This document shows, piece by piece, positions 53,246 to 63,233 of a stretch of DNA of 64,000 nt. The notes beneath the pieces were generated by a model. It worked only from the letters and a program-made list of their open reading frames with translations. It had not been told where the DNA came from and did no database searches. Where the stretch lies: positions 51,334 through 115,333 of IMG/VR virus record IMGVR_UViG_3300047564_004641. One strand, written 5' to 3'. How positions within the stretch are numbered: the first letter of the stretch is position 1; the number at the start of each line of letters is the position of its first letter. The stretch comes from a virus. The translations under genes and the position numbers were made by a program.

Positions 53246-55526
53246 ACTCTCCCTCCTCTACTGAACTTAACTCATTAAGAAGACTTTCCAATTCGGACTT
53301 CTTCTCTTCTACCACTTCATCAGTCTTAATATCATATGTATTTTGATAATAAGAAGTTTTCCATCCGTACTTGTATGTAGTCAGAAAATCATTTGCCATT
53401 ACTGAAGTAGGAACTTCATTGTTGGCATAATTTTCTGGATTATACGACCAGTTTCCAGAAATCGCTTGATCGAAGAATTTTTGCATAACTGCAACAATAT
53501 TAATATACCCACGGTTGCTAGGCATATCCCACAGAAGCGTATAATTGTTCTTAAGGGTTTGATACTGTGGAACAATCTGCTTGAGAGGTCCTTTTTTGGA
53601 CTTTTTAACGGACAGGTAATCTCTAGGTGGTTCGATTCCATTAGTTGCGTTTGACACAACGGAACTGCTCTCCGATGGCATCTGTGCGGACAGTGTTGAG
53701 TGCCTGAGACCGTGCTCCAGGATCGATGACCTAAGAGATTTCCAATCGTGTTCATAATCAATGGAAGTGATTTCGTCTACATCTTTTTTATAGGTATCAA
53801 TTGGAAGAATACCATCAGCATACTTAGTACGTCCAAAGTATTCACAATGACCTTTTTCTTTAGCAAGTTGATTGGATGCTTTCAGAAGGTAGTACTGGAA
53901 AGACTCAGAAAGTCCATGAACTGCATCCCATGCTTCTTGAGAATCATAATTAAATCCAAGTTTAGCAAGATAATGTGCCAATCCAATAAACCCAACACCA
54001 AGAGAACGACGTGCCTTAGTGGCGATTTCTGCCGCTGCTACGGGGTATTTTTGATAGTCAATCAACTCATCCAATCCACGAACAGAAAGATCACAGAGTT
54101 CTTCAAGTTCCTCATCAGACTTTACTTTGCCAACGTTAATAGCGGAGAGAATACAGAGAGCGATCTCACCCATATTATCATCAATATGCTGAATAGGATC
54201 TGTTGGAAGAGTGATCTCCTGACAGAGATTACTCATATTTACTTTATCCTTGAAAGAAGAGTGTGAATTGCAGTGATCGATATTCATAATGTAGACACGA
54301 CCCGTTTCCGCACGTTCCTTAAGGAGGTTAAGAATGAGTTCTTGCGCTTTAATAGTCTTTTTCTTAATGGACGGATCTTTTTCATACGAAACGTAGAGAT
54401 CATCAAAATCAGAGAATCCGAAACGATCATATAGTCCAGGTACATCATGTGGGGAGAAAAGCGTGATCTCACCATCCTGAATGAACCTCTCATAGAAGAG
54501 TTTGCTGATTTGAATGCTGTAGTCAAGTTTGCGAACACGATTATCCTCCGTACCTTTATTGTTTTTCAGCACTAGGATGTCTTCGATTTCTTGGTGCCAG
54601 ATTGGGAAGTGGACAGTTGCTGATCCACCACGGATGCCATTTTGAGTGCAGCATCGGACAGTTGCCTCAAACTTTTTGAGGAATGGAACAACACCTGTGT
54701 GCTGAACTTCTCCACCTCTGATTTTACTGTTGATGCCACGGATGCGGCCTGCGTTGATACCGATGCCCGCCCTCTGTGCAACATACCTACCAATTGCCAT
54801 ATCAGAGCTAAAGATAGAATCGAGGGTGTCATCAACATCAACAAGAACACAGCTAGCAAACTGTCGAAGTGGAGTTCTAACCCCCGCCATGATAGGTGTG
54901 GGAATGTTGATTTTGTGCTTTGAGATTGCGTCATAGTACCTCTTAACATATGACATACGGGTTTCTTTTGGATACTCTGCAAAAATAGTCAGAGCAATCA
55001 TCATATACATGAACTGAGGAGTTTCATATACTCCACCACCACTACGATCTTGAACCAAGTACTTATCAACTACTTGGCGAAGACCTGCATAAGTGAAGAG
55101 ATAATCACGACTATGATCGATATATGAATCGGCACGTTCAATTTCTTCTCTAGAGTATTTGTTAAAAATATCATCATCATACACTTGAGCATTTACACAA
55201 GTATAGATGTGTTGCTCTAGTGTTGGAATTTCTTTCATTCTTCCATACAATTGCTTTCGGACTGCAAATAAAAGCAGACGAGCAGCAACATACTGATAAT
55301 TTGGATGATCCAAATCAATAAGGTCAGAAGCAGAACGAATCAAAATTTCCTGAATTTCTGCTGTTGTAATTCCATCATAAAACTGAATACCAGAAGTCAT
55401 TTCAACTTGACTAGCAGAGACTCCAGCAAGACCCTTACACGCCTCTTCAACCATCAAATGCATTTTATCTAGGTCAAGAGATTCAATTCGACCATCACGC
55501 TTTTTAACTTTGGTTCCGTTGCTCAT
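53226..55526 (-). CDS. nrdA: Ribonucleotide reductase class I alpha subunit
   Basis: 766 aa from ATG overlapping the gp61 stop (ATGA). ATP-cone at the N-terminus (VKKRDGRIESLDLDKMH), PIMAGVRTPLRQFASCVLV (active-site region), MNIDHCNSHSSF, NLCQEI and LRHSTLSAQMPSESSSV motifs, and a C-terminal Cys pair (GECESCAV) that receives electrons from glutaredoxin/thioredoxin, both encoded here. Confidence 0.96.
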   Translation of the reverse strand: MSNGTKVKKRDGRIESLDLDKMHLMVEEACKGLAGVSASQVEMTSGIQFYDGITTAEIQEILIRSASDLIDLDHPNYQYVAARLLLFAVRKQLYGRMKEIPTLEQHIYTCVNAQVYDDDIFNKYSREEIERADSYIDHSRDYLFTYAGLRQVVDKYLVQDRSGGGVYETPQFMYMMIALTIFAEYPKETRMSYVKRYYDAISKHKINIPTPIMAGVRTPLRQFASCVLVDVDDTLDSIFSSDMAIGRYVAQRAGIGINAGRIRGINSKIRGGEVQHTGVVPFLKKFEATVRCCTQNGIRGGSATVHFPIWHQEIEDILVLKNNKGTEDNRVRKLDYSIQISKLFYERFIQDGEITLFSPHDVPGLYDRFGFSDFDDLYVSYEKDPSIKKKTIKAQELILNLLKERAETGRVYIMNIDHCNSHSSFKDKVNMSNLCQEITLPTDPIQHIDDNMGEIALCILSAINVGKVKSDEELEELCDLSVRGLDELIDYQKYPVAAAEIATKARRSLGVGFIGLAHYLAKLGFNYDSQEAWDAVHGLSESFQYYLLKASNQLAKEKGHCEYFGRTKYADGILPIDTYKKDVDEITSIDYEHDWKSLRSSILEHGLRHSTLSAQMPSESSSVVSNATNGIEPPRDYLSVKKSKKGPLKQIVPQYQTLKNNYTLLWDMPSNRGYINIVAVMQKFFDQAISGNWSYNPENYANNEVPTSVMANDFLTTYKYGWKTSYYQNTYDIKTDEVVEEKKSELESLLNELSSVEEGECESCAV

Positions 55527-56491
55527 ATTTTCTTCCAAGTAGTAAATTTTAGTTTTGCTTCTAATCCAGAATAAGTATTTAATTCTATCACAGACTGAAC
55601 GTCCAGTCCAGATAGTACCATCTCATTAATGTCTTTCTCTTTTATTGATGAAGGCCAGACAACGACCCTTTCTCCTCTGTCAATAACGCGGGAGATTCTT
55701 GAATGGATTTCTGCATTACGTGGTTCGTTATCGTAAATCCAAACACACCTGTCAATACCCCACTTACTAACATCACCATCAGCTCCACATAAAGCAATCG
55801 CGTTGCGAATGAATGTTGAGTCAAATGGACCTTCGGTGATGTAGACAGTTTCAGTTTTTTGTATTTCATCGAGACCATAGATTTTTGGGGCATCATCATT
55901 TAACATCACGGTGATATATTTAATCTTATTTGGACCAAGTGCTCTTCCTTGAAATCCGACTAGAGTATTTTGATAGAACAAAGGAATAATAATCCTTGGT
56001 TCATCTCTTTCTGTGCTGTCGAATGTTTGTTGGAGAGAATTAGTCCACTCCTTAAATTTGTCGGTATAATAAAATTTATCCGGATTTAATTTTCTCTTTT
56101 CTAAGTAAGATTTTGCTATGGAATTCTCAGATGCTTTCGGTAAATCTAACTTAGGTTTAAACTTCGGTGCTTCGAAATTAAATTTCGGTTCATCTACAAT
56201 AAAGTTTTTACCAGTATTTCCATCTTTAAATTTTTCGAATGTATATTGTTTGTAAATTACTGGATCTAATTGTTTGAGAAAATTATTAAAGGAAATATTA
56301 AGTCCGCAATTATGACACTTAAAGTTTGTATTACTTTTGACTTGATACAAATATCCCCGTGCTTTATTCTTATTCTTCTGCGAGTCTCCACAAATAGGGC
56401 AGCGAAAGTTGTAGAGATTGTGCTTTACTTTCTTAAACTTTTGAAATCGCGCAGAAATCAAATTGATGTACTTTACATCAACAAAGTCCAT
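55523..56491 (-). CDS. gp61: gp61 DNA primase
   Basis: 322 aa from MDFVDVKYINLI. N-terminal zinc ribbon CPICG...CHNCG (residues ~32-60), then a TOPRIM-like half with VYITEGPFDSTFIRNAIA and DRCVWIYDNEPRN. gp61 makes RNA primers with the gp41 helicase. It is transcribed with nrdA/nrdB from a promoter at 56516-56543. Confidence 0.92.
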   Translation of the reverse strand: MDFVDVKYINLISARFQKFKKVKHNLYNFRCPICGDSQKNKNKARGYLYQVKSNTNFKCHNCGLNISFNNFLKQLDPVIYKQYTFEKFKDGNTGKNFIVDEPKFNFEAPKFKPKLDLPKASENSIAKSYLEKRKLNPDKFYYTDKFKEWTNSLQQTFDSTERDEPRIIIPLFYQNTLVGFQGRALGPNKIKYITVMLNDDAPKIYGLDEIQKTETVYITEGPFDSTFIRNAIALCGADGDVSKWGIDRCVWIYDNEPRNAEIHSRISRVIDRGERVVVWPSSIKEKDINEMVLSGLDVQSVIELNTYSGLEAKLKFTTWKKI

Positions 56492-56515
56492 AATCAAACA
56501 GTATCCAGTTGATGT

Positions 56516-56543
56516 ATTCTACCAGTTTATTTGGACTTGTCAA
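56516..56543 (-). promoter_or_regulatory. sigma70-type promoter of the gp61-nrdA-nrdB operon
   Basis: Minus strand TTGACA (56538-56543), 16-bp spacer, TAGAAT (56516-56521), about 20 bp ahead of the primase start. Confidence 0.65.
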
Positions 56544-56660
56544 GGCAAAGTGAAGTGATGATTCCAGTCCACTTCACAACAGAATTTGTTGTTTTTTGTA
56601 GGGTGTAGAGAGTAACTTTCTTTTGAGTTTTCATTGGCTCTAACGCCAACACTCAACTAT

Positions 56661-57071
56661 TTATTTTTGTCGTATCTGTACTTGAGGTGTGTCTGGAGTT
56701 AAAAAATCAACAACCATATGAGATTGTGAAAATGCAAAAGAAACAACCGCAAAAACCCCAACTATTATCCAACGATATTTTACAAATTCTTCTAATTTAT
56801 TTTCTACCTTTTCTATTCTTTTTGATACTTCTTCGTGCTGATCTTTATTTTCAACTCTTAATTCTTCAATAACTCTACCAATATAATCATCTGTTTTGTG
56901 ACACTGCTCTATTCTTTCTTCATGAACGGCGAGCATCTTATTAATATTTTGACTTGCCTTTCCCATTATCTGTATTGCTTCATCAATCTTATTAATCATA
57001 GTTTCATAAGCGGAAAGGCGCTCTTCCAATACTGCAATTTTAGTGTCAGCAGATGTATTTTGATTAAACAT
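56661..57071 (-). CDS. Membrane-anchored coiled-coil protein
   Basis: 136 aa from MFNQNTSADTKIA. Long coiled coil (IAVLEERLSAYETMINKIDE) and one C-terminal transmembrane helix (WIIVGVFAVVSFAFS) with a short tail. Looks like a small T4-like phage membrane protein; role unknown. Confidence 0.6.
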   Translation of the reverse strand: MFNQNTSADTKIAVLEERLSAYETMINKIDEAIQIMGKASQNINKMLAVHEERIEQCHKTDDYIGRVIEELRVENKDQHEEVSKRIEKVENKLEEFVKYRWIIVGVFAVVSFAFSQSHMVVDFLTPDTPQVQIRQK

Positions 57072-57134
57072 TTTTTTGAGGTGATTATTTCTCCTACTAC
57101 CTCTATGAAACAAAAACCTCAAGTAGTATTGAAA

Positions 57135-57347
57135 TTATTTATCCTTTACCCATCTTCTATAATTTGGTTTGATTCTTCTAAAATCTACTGTTCCATCCTT
57201 CTTCTTTTTTCCCATCAAAGGATCAAATCCAGCAACAGGTCCCTTTGGATCCGCAGAACCAGAAAATCCACCAGAAGCACCTGGAGCATTTGCAACCATT
57301 TGCTCTCTTATAATTGAAACAATCCAATCAAGCTTCTTCTTTTCCAT
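57135..57347 (-). CDS. Hypothetical protein
   Basis: 70 aa. GASGGFSGSADPKGPVAGFD glycine-rich centre and basic C-terminus (RRIKPNYRRWVKDK). Overlaps the previous gene's end by 20 bp. Conserved-looking in cyanophages. Confidence 0.6.
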   Translation of the reverse strand: MEKKKLDWIVSIIREQMVANAPGASGGFSGSADPKGPVAGFDPLMGKKKKDGTVDFRRIKPNYRRWVKDK

Positions 57348-57720
57348 TGTAGATCTTATATAATTGTTCTAAGCAATATAAATCAACTTGGATGTTATGA
57401 ATATAACACTTGGGATACTCTGGAAGTTTATTCAAGAATATTATAAAACTTTTCATAGAAGACCAAAGATCTTTTTCTATTTTAAAAAACAACATTGGAG
57501 TTGCTGCTTCACCAAAGATATTATAAAGGACAATAAAATGATTTAAAATCAGGTGAGTTTTGAGCTCACCTGATTTTTTGTATCTCTTCAGCAACCTTTT
57601 GATATATTTAAAATGATTTAAATCTTTTTCAAAGTCTTCTTTTGTAACCGCTTGTGGGTTCTCATAATGTTTAATAGCAAATAAGAGAAAATTACTCTCA
57701 TTCAATTCATTAAAAATCAT
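57328..57720 (-). CDS. Hypothetical helical protein
   Basis: 130 aa. HYENPQAVTKEDFEKDLNHF, KRLLKRYKKSGELKTHLIL and NHFIVLYNIFGEAATPML are helical blocks. Gap of 6 bp to the virion-protein gene before it. Not recognised. Confidence 0.6.
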   Translation of the reverse strand: MIFNELNESNFLLFAIKHYENPQAVTKEDFEKDLNHFKYIKRLLKRYKKSGELKTHLILNHFIVLYNIFGEAATPMLFFKIEKDLWSSMKSFIIFLNKLPEYPKCYIHNIQVDLYCLEQLYKIYNGKEEA

Positions 57721-57726
57721 ATATTA

Positions 57727-58491
57727 TCAGACAGGAGTTGGATAAAGAATTCCGTCAGATCCAGTTGTAATTCCAGACATTGCAACTAAAGTTTCAGTCT
57801 TAACTCTGAAGTTTCCTTGGCAGTCAATGTAGGTTGTTACTCCAACCCATCCAGCGTGAGCGTACCCACTGTATCCAACTGCAACATAATCAGTTGTTGT
57901 AGAAATTCCATAAACTTGACGGTCATATCCATCAGTATATCTCTTAAATGTCAGAGTATCTCCCGTCGCAATTCCAGCAGAAATTGTAGATGCAAGAGTA
58001 ATGCTGGTAACTCCAACAACAGAAATGCGAATGTTGCTTGAGTTATTTAAAAGTAAATCGCCAGCAATCAAACCAGATGGAGGAACAACAGGAATAACTG
58101 AAGTTCCAATATTAGCATTTGTAGTTGCTGTTCCCGTAATAGCTAAAGTTGCTAATGATGGGGCAGCATCATTAGCATTACTAAAGGTACTGTCTAGAAC
58201 TGTGTAACTAGGAAGTTCGCTAATATAGAAAGATGTTCCTGCAATTGCTGCTCCACTTAGTCCTGCAGTAGATCCAATAGTTAATAATGTATCACTTGTA
58301 ATACCAACGATCACAGCATCTCCGAAGTAGGTGCCACCGCCACCACGAATACCAAATCTAATCACATCTCCAGTTGCAGCCGCACCAACTCTTCCGAAAG
58401 TAGTTCCGGTTCCAGTGACCTCAAGAGTACTATAATTTAATGATACTGTACCACCAGAACCAACATTGTCATTGTTTCCCCAGAGTGCCAT
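57727..58491 (-). CDS. Beta-rich virion structural protein
   Basis: 254 aa starting MALWGNNDNVGSGGTVSLN. Almost wholly beta with many Gly/Thr/Ser and repeated Ig-like strands (GDVIRFGIRGGGGTYFG, SITLASTISAGIATGDTL). Proteins with this MALWGNND start are structural components in marine T4-like phages. Perfect late box at 58525-58532. Confidence 0.75.
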   Translation of the reverse strand: MALWGNNDNVGSGGTVSLNYSTLEVTGTGTTFGRVGAAATGDVIRFGIRGGGGTYFGDAVIVGITSDTLLTIGSTAGLSGAAIAGTSFYISELPSYTVLDSTFSNANDAAPSLATLAITGTATTNANIGTSVIPVVPPSGLIAGDLLLNNSSNIRISVVGVTSITLASTISAGIATGDTLTFKRYTDGYDRQVYGISTTTDYVAVGYSGYAHAGWVGVTTYIDCQGNFRVKTETLVAMSGITTGSDGILYPTPV

Positions 58492-58524
58492 TCTTTTTAC
58501 CTTTTCTAAATTTATTCGTAGAAA

Positions 58525-58532
58525 TATTTATA
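58525..58532 (-). promoter_or_regulatory. T4-type late promoter box
   Basis: TATAAATA on the minus strand directly after a terminator T-run, 34 bp ahead of the structural-protein gene. Confidence 0.8.
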
Positions 58533-58562
58533 AAAAATAGAGACCCCAAAAATGAGGTCTCT
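58532..58562 (-). terminator. Rho-independent terminator
   Basis: AGAGACC (58539-58545)/GGTCTCT (58556-58562), loop 10 nt, followed by ATTTTTT on the minus strand. Confidence 0.8.
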
Positions 58563-58583
58563 TTAAGAGTTTATAAAGAAATA

Positions 58584-58769
58584 TCAAGGAGTTGGATCAA
58601 CTGCACCACCATCTTCCGCCTTTTTGCGAACTTGTTGCAAAATAAATGAAAGGATTCCGTTTGCTTTGACTTTTGGATTCGCGCCAAGAAACTCAGAAAT
58701 AATAAGTAGAATCGTTAAAATTGCTGCTTCATTTGCTTTATAAAAAGCAAGTAGTGCTCCAATTGACAT
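58584..58769 (-). CDS. Small membrane protein
   Basis: 61 aa with a hydrophobic helix (AAILTILLIISEFLGANPKV). Polar C-terminus. A holin-like size, but only one helix; function unknown. Confidence 0.55.
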   Translation of the reverse strand: MSIGALLAFYKANEAAILTILLIISEFLGANPKVKANGILSFILQQVRKKAEDGGAVDPTP

Positions 58770-58812
58770 AATGACCTCCTATAAGTATAACCTAAAACTA
58801 TTTAGGATTTTT

Positions 58813-60534
58813 TCACCCAAAACTAGATACTGAAGTTCCAGCTGGAGTTTGTCTAAGGGTTTGTAGTTCCTTCGTCTTAAGAGTTACTGCTGCTGATTTT
58901 GCTCTTTGTGCTGCTGCTTTTGCCTTTGCGTCCTGATTTGCTTGTTGAGACTGTTGAGGTTGAGCCTGCGTTTTTGGTTGAATTTCCATTGCCTGCTCTG
59001 CCATTCTTTTAGCCATTTTAGTAGCAGTAGCATACATCACTTCTTTACCACGACCAGGATATCTCTTTTCAAAGTCTGGTGCTTTTGACTTCATCGACTT
59101 TACAATTCTTTCCTTTTCTTTTGTTTCAGCAGTACTTAAGACCTTTTCATCAATCTGAACGCTTTCACTTCTTACAGATGCAAGCAAATCATCTAACTTT
59201 GACTTTCTCTTTCTTTTTGGTGCAGTAGTTGCCTTTGCCTTTGGTGCTGCTGCTTTTTTAGTTTTTGCTTTTGCTTTTGGTGGAGTTGTCTCACTTCCAG
59301 CCCAGGGATCTGGTGATTTTTCTGCTTTCTTTTTAGATGGTGGAGTATAAGATCCACTGCTTACTTTTTCCTTCTGACCTGCACCAGCACCACGATAGGT
59401 TGATGGTTTTCTTGCTGCAGTATGTGGTTTTTTGTCTCCGCCTTCCATCTTACGTGCAACACCCAATGCACCCTTAGCAACTTTTCTTGCACCAGTTGCT
59501 ACTGCTTGTTTTGCTGCTTTCTTAGCACCACGAACTTTACTAGAAAGTTTTTGTCTTGCAAGTCTTGCTACTGCTCCCACAAGATTTTTTCTCTTCTTCT
59601 CTCCAGTTGGAGTATCATGACCGTAGGTTACAGTTGCTTCAGTTAAAGCATACTCAATTGCCTCTTCAATATCATCTTCTTCATATCCTTCTTCTAGAAG
59701 TTCATCATAAACGCTTTCAACAACATAATCCATTTCATCAATCTCTACCATCTCAAGTAGAGTTCCACCAAGATTTTCTACTGCCTCACCCATAGATGGG
59801 TTAATCTTGATTTTATTATTTACTTTCTTTTCAGTAATTTTTTGATCGTTCTGCTCTTTATCAACGACATCCATTACTTCAGAAAGGTCTTGTCTCCAAT
59901 TTGAGAAACCTTCTTTAATTTTTTTCTTTTTCTTAAACTTACCAGATACTTCTCCTTCCTCATATCCCTTTCCATCACCATCATCATCCCACCATCTCTT
60001 CACTTCTTTTGCTTCGTGAGTTGAGATTGCCTTACCGATTGCCTTTCTACGGTTCTTAAGATACTTGTCGGCGTTGGTGTTCTTCTTACCATCATTATCA
60101 ACATCATCATCTTCGTGCCCTACGGGATCGAGTGCTTCGTCAAACTTCTTTGCTGCTGCTGCCGCCATGCTCTTATAAGCATCAGTCTTCTTCATATCTT
60201 CAACTGCCTTTTCGTTTGCTTCACGACGCTTCTTCATATCGGTCTCAAGATGTGAAGTTTCATCAACTACATTTTCCTCTTCTTTGATTGGAGAGACAGT
60301 AACAACTCTCCTCTTTGCTTGCTTACTATAAAGTCTTTCTGCTTGTGCTCTCTTCTTCTTTGCCTTTGCTGCTACCTTGGGATCACCACCACTCAATCCA
60401 GCAAGAATACCAGCTCTCTTTCCTGCTTCTTTTGATGCTCTTAGAGCAAGATCAGCAGAAACTTCGGTTACACAATCTGATGCAACCTGCTCCAGATACA
60501 CTCTGGAAATATCGTTCAGAGGATTAATAGACAT
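58813..60534 (-). CDS. Basic low-complexity virion-type protein
   Basis: 573 aa, lysine/alanine-rich. N-terminus NPLNDISRVYLEQVA, repeated acidic-basic stretches, a DVDNDGKKNTNADKYLKNRR motif, histone-like KAKAKTKKAAAPKAKATTAP region, and RYPGRGKEVMYATATKMAKR near the end, a motif frequent in cyanophage structural proteins. Possibly an internal head protein that meets DNA. 1 bp from the next gene. Confidence 0.7.
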   Translation of the reverse strand: MSINPLNDISRVYLEQVASDCVTEVSADLALRASKEAGKRAGILAGLSGGDPKVAAKAKKKRAQAERLYSKQAKRRVVTVSPIKEEENVVDETSHLETDMKKRREANEKAVEDMKKTDAYKSMAAAAAKKFDEALDPVGHEDDDVDNDGKKNTNADKYLKNRRKAIGKAISTHEAKEVKRWWDDDGDGKGYEEGEVSGKFKKKKKIKEGFSNWRQDLSEVMDVVDKEQNDQKITEKKVNNKIKINPSMGEAVENLGGTLLEMVEIDEMDYVVESVYDELLEEGYEEDDIEEAIEYALTEATVTYGHDTPTGEKKRKNLVGAVARLARQKLSSKVRGAKKAAKQAVATGARKVAKGALGVARKMEGGDKKPHTAARKPSTYRGAGAGQKEKVSSGSYTPPSKKKAEKSPDPWAGSETTPPKAKAKTKKAAAPKAKATTAPKRKRKSKLDDLLASVRSESVQIDEKVLSTAETKEKERIVKSMKSKAPDFEKRYPGRGKEVMYATATKMAKRMAEQAMEIQPKTQAQPQQSQQANQDAKAKAAAQRAKSAAVTLKTKELQTLRQTPAGTSVSSFG

Positions 60535-60535
60535 C

Positions 60536-61840
60536 TTAATAAGTACTTGCTTTCTTTGCCTTATACTTATTTATGAAATTGACTCCGTATGCCTTACCAC
60601 CTTTCTGAAGATACTGACTATTGGTTCCTATTACTCCTGGGGTCATTTTTGCATAATGCTTAAATGCACCCAAAGTTCCCACCAAAGTATTTGGATGCGT
60701 CTTATCTCTCATTGGACTATCCATTTTCACTTCAGTATATTCCATCAAATCCTTAATCCAAGATTTAAACATATAACCTTCTTCTGTTACACAGATTAAA
60801 TGATTGGTTCCTCTACGCATTACTTCACCAATCAACCCAGTATTTAAGTTCTCAACCTTATCTCCAATTCTAAAAATTCTACCTCTCACATAATTTTCAC
60901 GAAGATTTCTCATATCACATTTTGGAGCAATCTCCCAGAGATTATAACTCTCCTTTTTGACTTTTGATGCTTTCTTCGCACCCATTCCCTGACGAACTGC
61001 ATCAAAGAGTGTTTGAGTATCTCCATCATCCAATGTCTTTGGAGTTCCTCTACGGAATGATGCAAAGTCATTATCCATTACCGCCTTTCTCATCTTGGAT
61101 GCAGACATTCCTTCTACACCTTCAGCATCTGCATCACGAACACCGGCGGAGATTACACGAATTTGATCGAAGGTATAAAGATCTCCATTGTACTTTTGCG
61201 CTAGGTTCTCAAACTCTGCCTGACGATCAGAACCAACAACAATGTTTACACTTGTGTATCCATCTTCGTTAGCAGAAACAAGAACGTTAAAGATGGTCTT
61301 CATCTCATCATCGTTAATGATGTTATCCTTAAACTCAGGGAACATCCTCTTCATAAACGAAACTTTTTTATTTGGATCCAATGGATTTTTCTTTGGATCT
61401 TGAGATCTTGATGGATAGATCTTAATGTCTCCACCAGCAGAAATTCTCTTTGCAGACTTTAGAAGTTTTTCGTGTCCGACTGTTGGTGGATTAAAACGAC
61501 CAAATACGACAGTCAGTGGTGGAAGTTCCTGTTGTTGCTCTTGGTCCTGTGGTGCTGCTCCAGGTGCTTGAGGGGCGGCAGGAGCGGGTGCTTGTGCTCC
61601 TTGAGGTTGCTGAGGCATAGGGGCTGCACCTGACTGCCTTGGTGCTGCAGCGGGTTCCTGTGCTCCTGCTGCTTGGCGACCATCAATGAACTTCAGTTTT
61701 CCTTTATCAGTTCTTGCTACGACTTTACCAGAACGATCCAACCAACCGCCGTGACCGTCTCCTTTCAAACCCATTTTTTGAGCCTGCTGAGATGCTTGTG
61801 ATTGTGTTGCTTCTGATAAAAATGTAAAGAAACTCTTCAT
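60536..61840 (-). CDS. Nucleotidyltransferase-domain virion-type protein
   Basis: 434 aa. N-terminus MKSFFTFLSEATQSQASQ, the start typical of cyanophage structural proteins, then an Ala/Pro/Gln linker and a cytidylyltransferase-like domain: VVFGRFNPPTVGHEKLL (HxGH-type site) and GMSASKMRKAV (the ISSTxxR equivalent). The C-terminal ~130 residues are a separate domain with KCDMRNLRENYVRGRIFRIG. Related to NMN/pantetheine adenylyltransferases; substrate unknown. Late box at 61861-61868. Confidence 0.75.
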   Translation of the reverse strand: MKSFFTFLSEATQSQASQQAQKMGLKGDGHGGWLDRSGKVVARTDKGKLKFIDGRQAAGAQEPAAAPRQSGAAPMPQQPQGAQAPAPAAPQAPGAAPQDQEQQQELPPLTVVFGRFNPPTVGHEKLLKSAKRISAGGDIKIYPSRSQDPKKNPLDPNKKVSFMKRMFPEFKDNIINDDEMKTIFNVLVSANEDGYTSVNIVVGSDRQAEFENLAQKYNGDLYTFDQIRVISAGVRDADAEGVEGMSASKMRKAVMDNDFASFRRGTPKTLDDGDTQTLFDAVRQGMGAKKASKVKKESYNLWEIAPKCDMRNLRENYVRGRIFRIGDKVENLNTGLIGEVMRRGTNHLICVTEEGYMFKSWIKDLMEYTEVKMDSPMRDKTHPNTLVGTLGAFKHYAKMTPGVIGTNSQYLQKGGKAYGVNFINKYKAKKASTY

Positions 61841-61860
61841 ATTGTTTAATCTTATACCTT

Positions 61861-61868
61861 TATTTATT
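61861..61868 (-). promoter_or_regulatory. T4-type late promoter box
   Basis: AATAAATA on the minus strand, 21 bp ahead of the nucleotidyltransferase-domain gene, overlapping the end of the upstream gene. Confidence 0.65.
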
Positions 61869-63204
61869 ATTCTAACTTTATGTAAGGTGCTGAAAAACTT
61901 GCTTGAGAACTTGCGTAAAGATATAAATCCTTTACAACTTCATCTGCTTTATCTTTATTTGCATTCTTAATTGTCAATAGTAATCTCATAACCAAATACT
62001 TAGAATATCTATATTTGTTTGATTTGGATTGAATTGTTGACGCCATAGCATCAAGATCTCCACTTTTTATCAATCCATAATCCACCATCATTTTTGATAT
62101 ATCTTTGGCGTGTTTCTCAGTATTTTGTTCCGCTAACCTAGCAGACTCTTGCGATGAAGGTAGTTCTTTAAATCCGTGTCTTTTTAAAATATAGTTTAAT
62201 GGACCAAGAGAAACTTTACCTTGATTTGCAGACGCTCCTTTAATTTCTCCCTGCCATCCAGTCAATGAAGTTTCTCCACCAAAACTTCTAAATTGAATTT
62301 TTTCACTTGGAGCAGATCCCCATTGAATATAACCATCCATAGCATCTAAATTTGTAGTAGTTCCTTTAAATGATGCTGTTGTTATTTTTTTATCTGTTGG
62401 AAAATTTTTTGGTGTTATTTTTGCCTTACCACTTTCATTCTTCTTCAAAGAAACTCCTATCACCTTTTTACTTTGAATGTACTCAAACATTTTTTCATTC
62501 AGTCCCTTAAGAGTTTTTTCTTCTGATATATCTCTGATGGCAGAAGAATCCGAAATCATGTATATATCAGCAGGACTCCATTTATTAAGATTACCAAAAG
62601 CACGTTCTTCTCTATTAATTTTAGTAAACGTATTTTCTATAATTTCTACAGATTTTGATCCTCTATGAAAAGTATATTTTCCACTTCCACCATACATCTT
62701 AAATAAGGCATTAGCACCTGCTATAGATGACTCTATCCAATCATCAGGTAAATCATTCACCATTTTTTGAAAACTTTCATCAGTATCAGCAGTTGCGAGT
62801 GCTTTTTGAAAGTTTTCTTTTGTTAAATCTTTATTTGTAATTTCCCTTTTCAAAACATTAAATGCCATCGCAGCATACAAAGCCTGAGATGATTCGGCTA
62901 ACTTAGTTACTGCTGCACCAGCACCTGATCCACCACCTGCACCTTTTTTATATATTAACTTTATAATAGATTTTGATTTTTTTAATTCTATTTTAGTTAC
63001 TGGAAAAGAAGATTCGCTTTTATCAATTTCATTAACAAATTGAACTCCTCTTTTCTTAAGTTCTTTGGATATAAGATCTTGTGCTTCTGCTCTCTGAGAA
63101 GCAATTATTCTGATTTTATCTACCTTTGGACCAGCTTTAACTACTTTAGTTTGGTAGTTTTTTAAAGCAATATTTACAGCTAGCAATACTTCAGTATCTG
63201 TCAT
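61867..63204 (-). CDS. Large conserved hypothetical protein, probable virion component
   Basis: 445 aa. N-terminal third contains KKGAGGGSGAGAAVTKLAES, the middle DIYMISDSSAIRDIS and QWGSAPSEKIQFRSFGGETS, the end RYSKYLVMRLLLTIKN. Similar long proteins occur in other T4-like phages next to structural genes. No enzymatic motif recognised. Confidence 0.65.
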   Translation of the reverse strand: MTDTEVLLAVNIALKNYQTKVVKAGPKVDKIRIIASQRAEAQDLISKELKKRGVQFVNEIDKSESSFPVTKIELKKSKSIIKLIYKKGAGGGSGAGAAVTKLAESSQALYAAMAFNVLKREITNKDLTKENFQKALATADTDESFQKMVNDLPDDWIESSIAGANALFKMYGGSGKYTFHRGSKSVEIIENTFTKINREERAFGNLNKWSPADIYMISDSSAIRDISEEKTLKGLNEKMFEYIQSKKVIGVSLKKNESGKAKITPKNFPTDKKITTASFKGTTTNLDAMDGYIQWGSAPSEKIQFRSFGGETSLTGWQGEIKGASANQGKVSLGPLNYILKRHGFKELPSSQESARLAEQNTEKHAKDISKMMVDYGLIKSGDLDAMASTIQSKSNKYRYSKYLVMRLLLTIKNANKDKADEVVKDLYLYASSQASFSAPYIKLE

Positions 63205-63233
63205 TTTTAATGACTATTTACTTATATTTAGAA

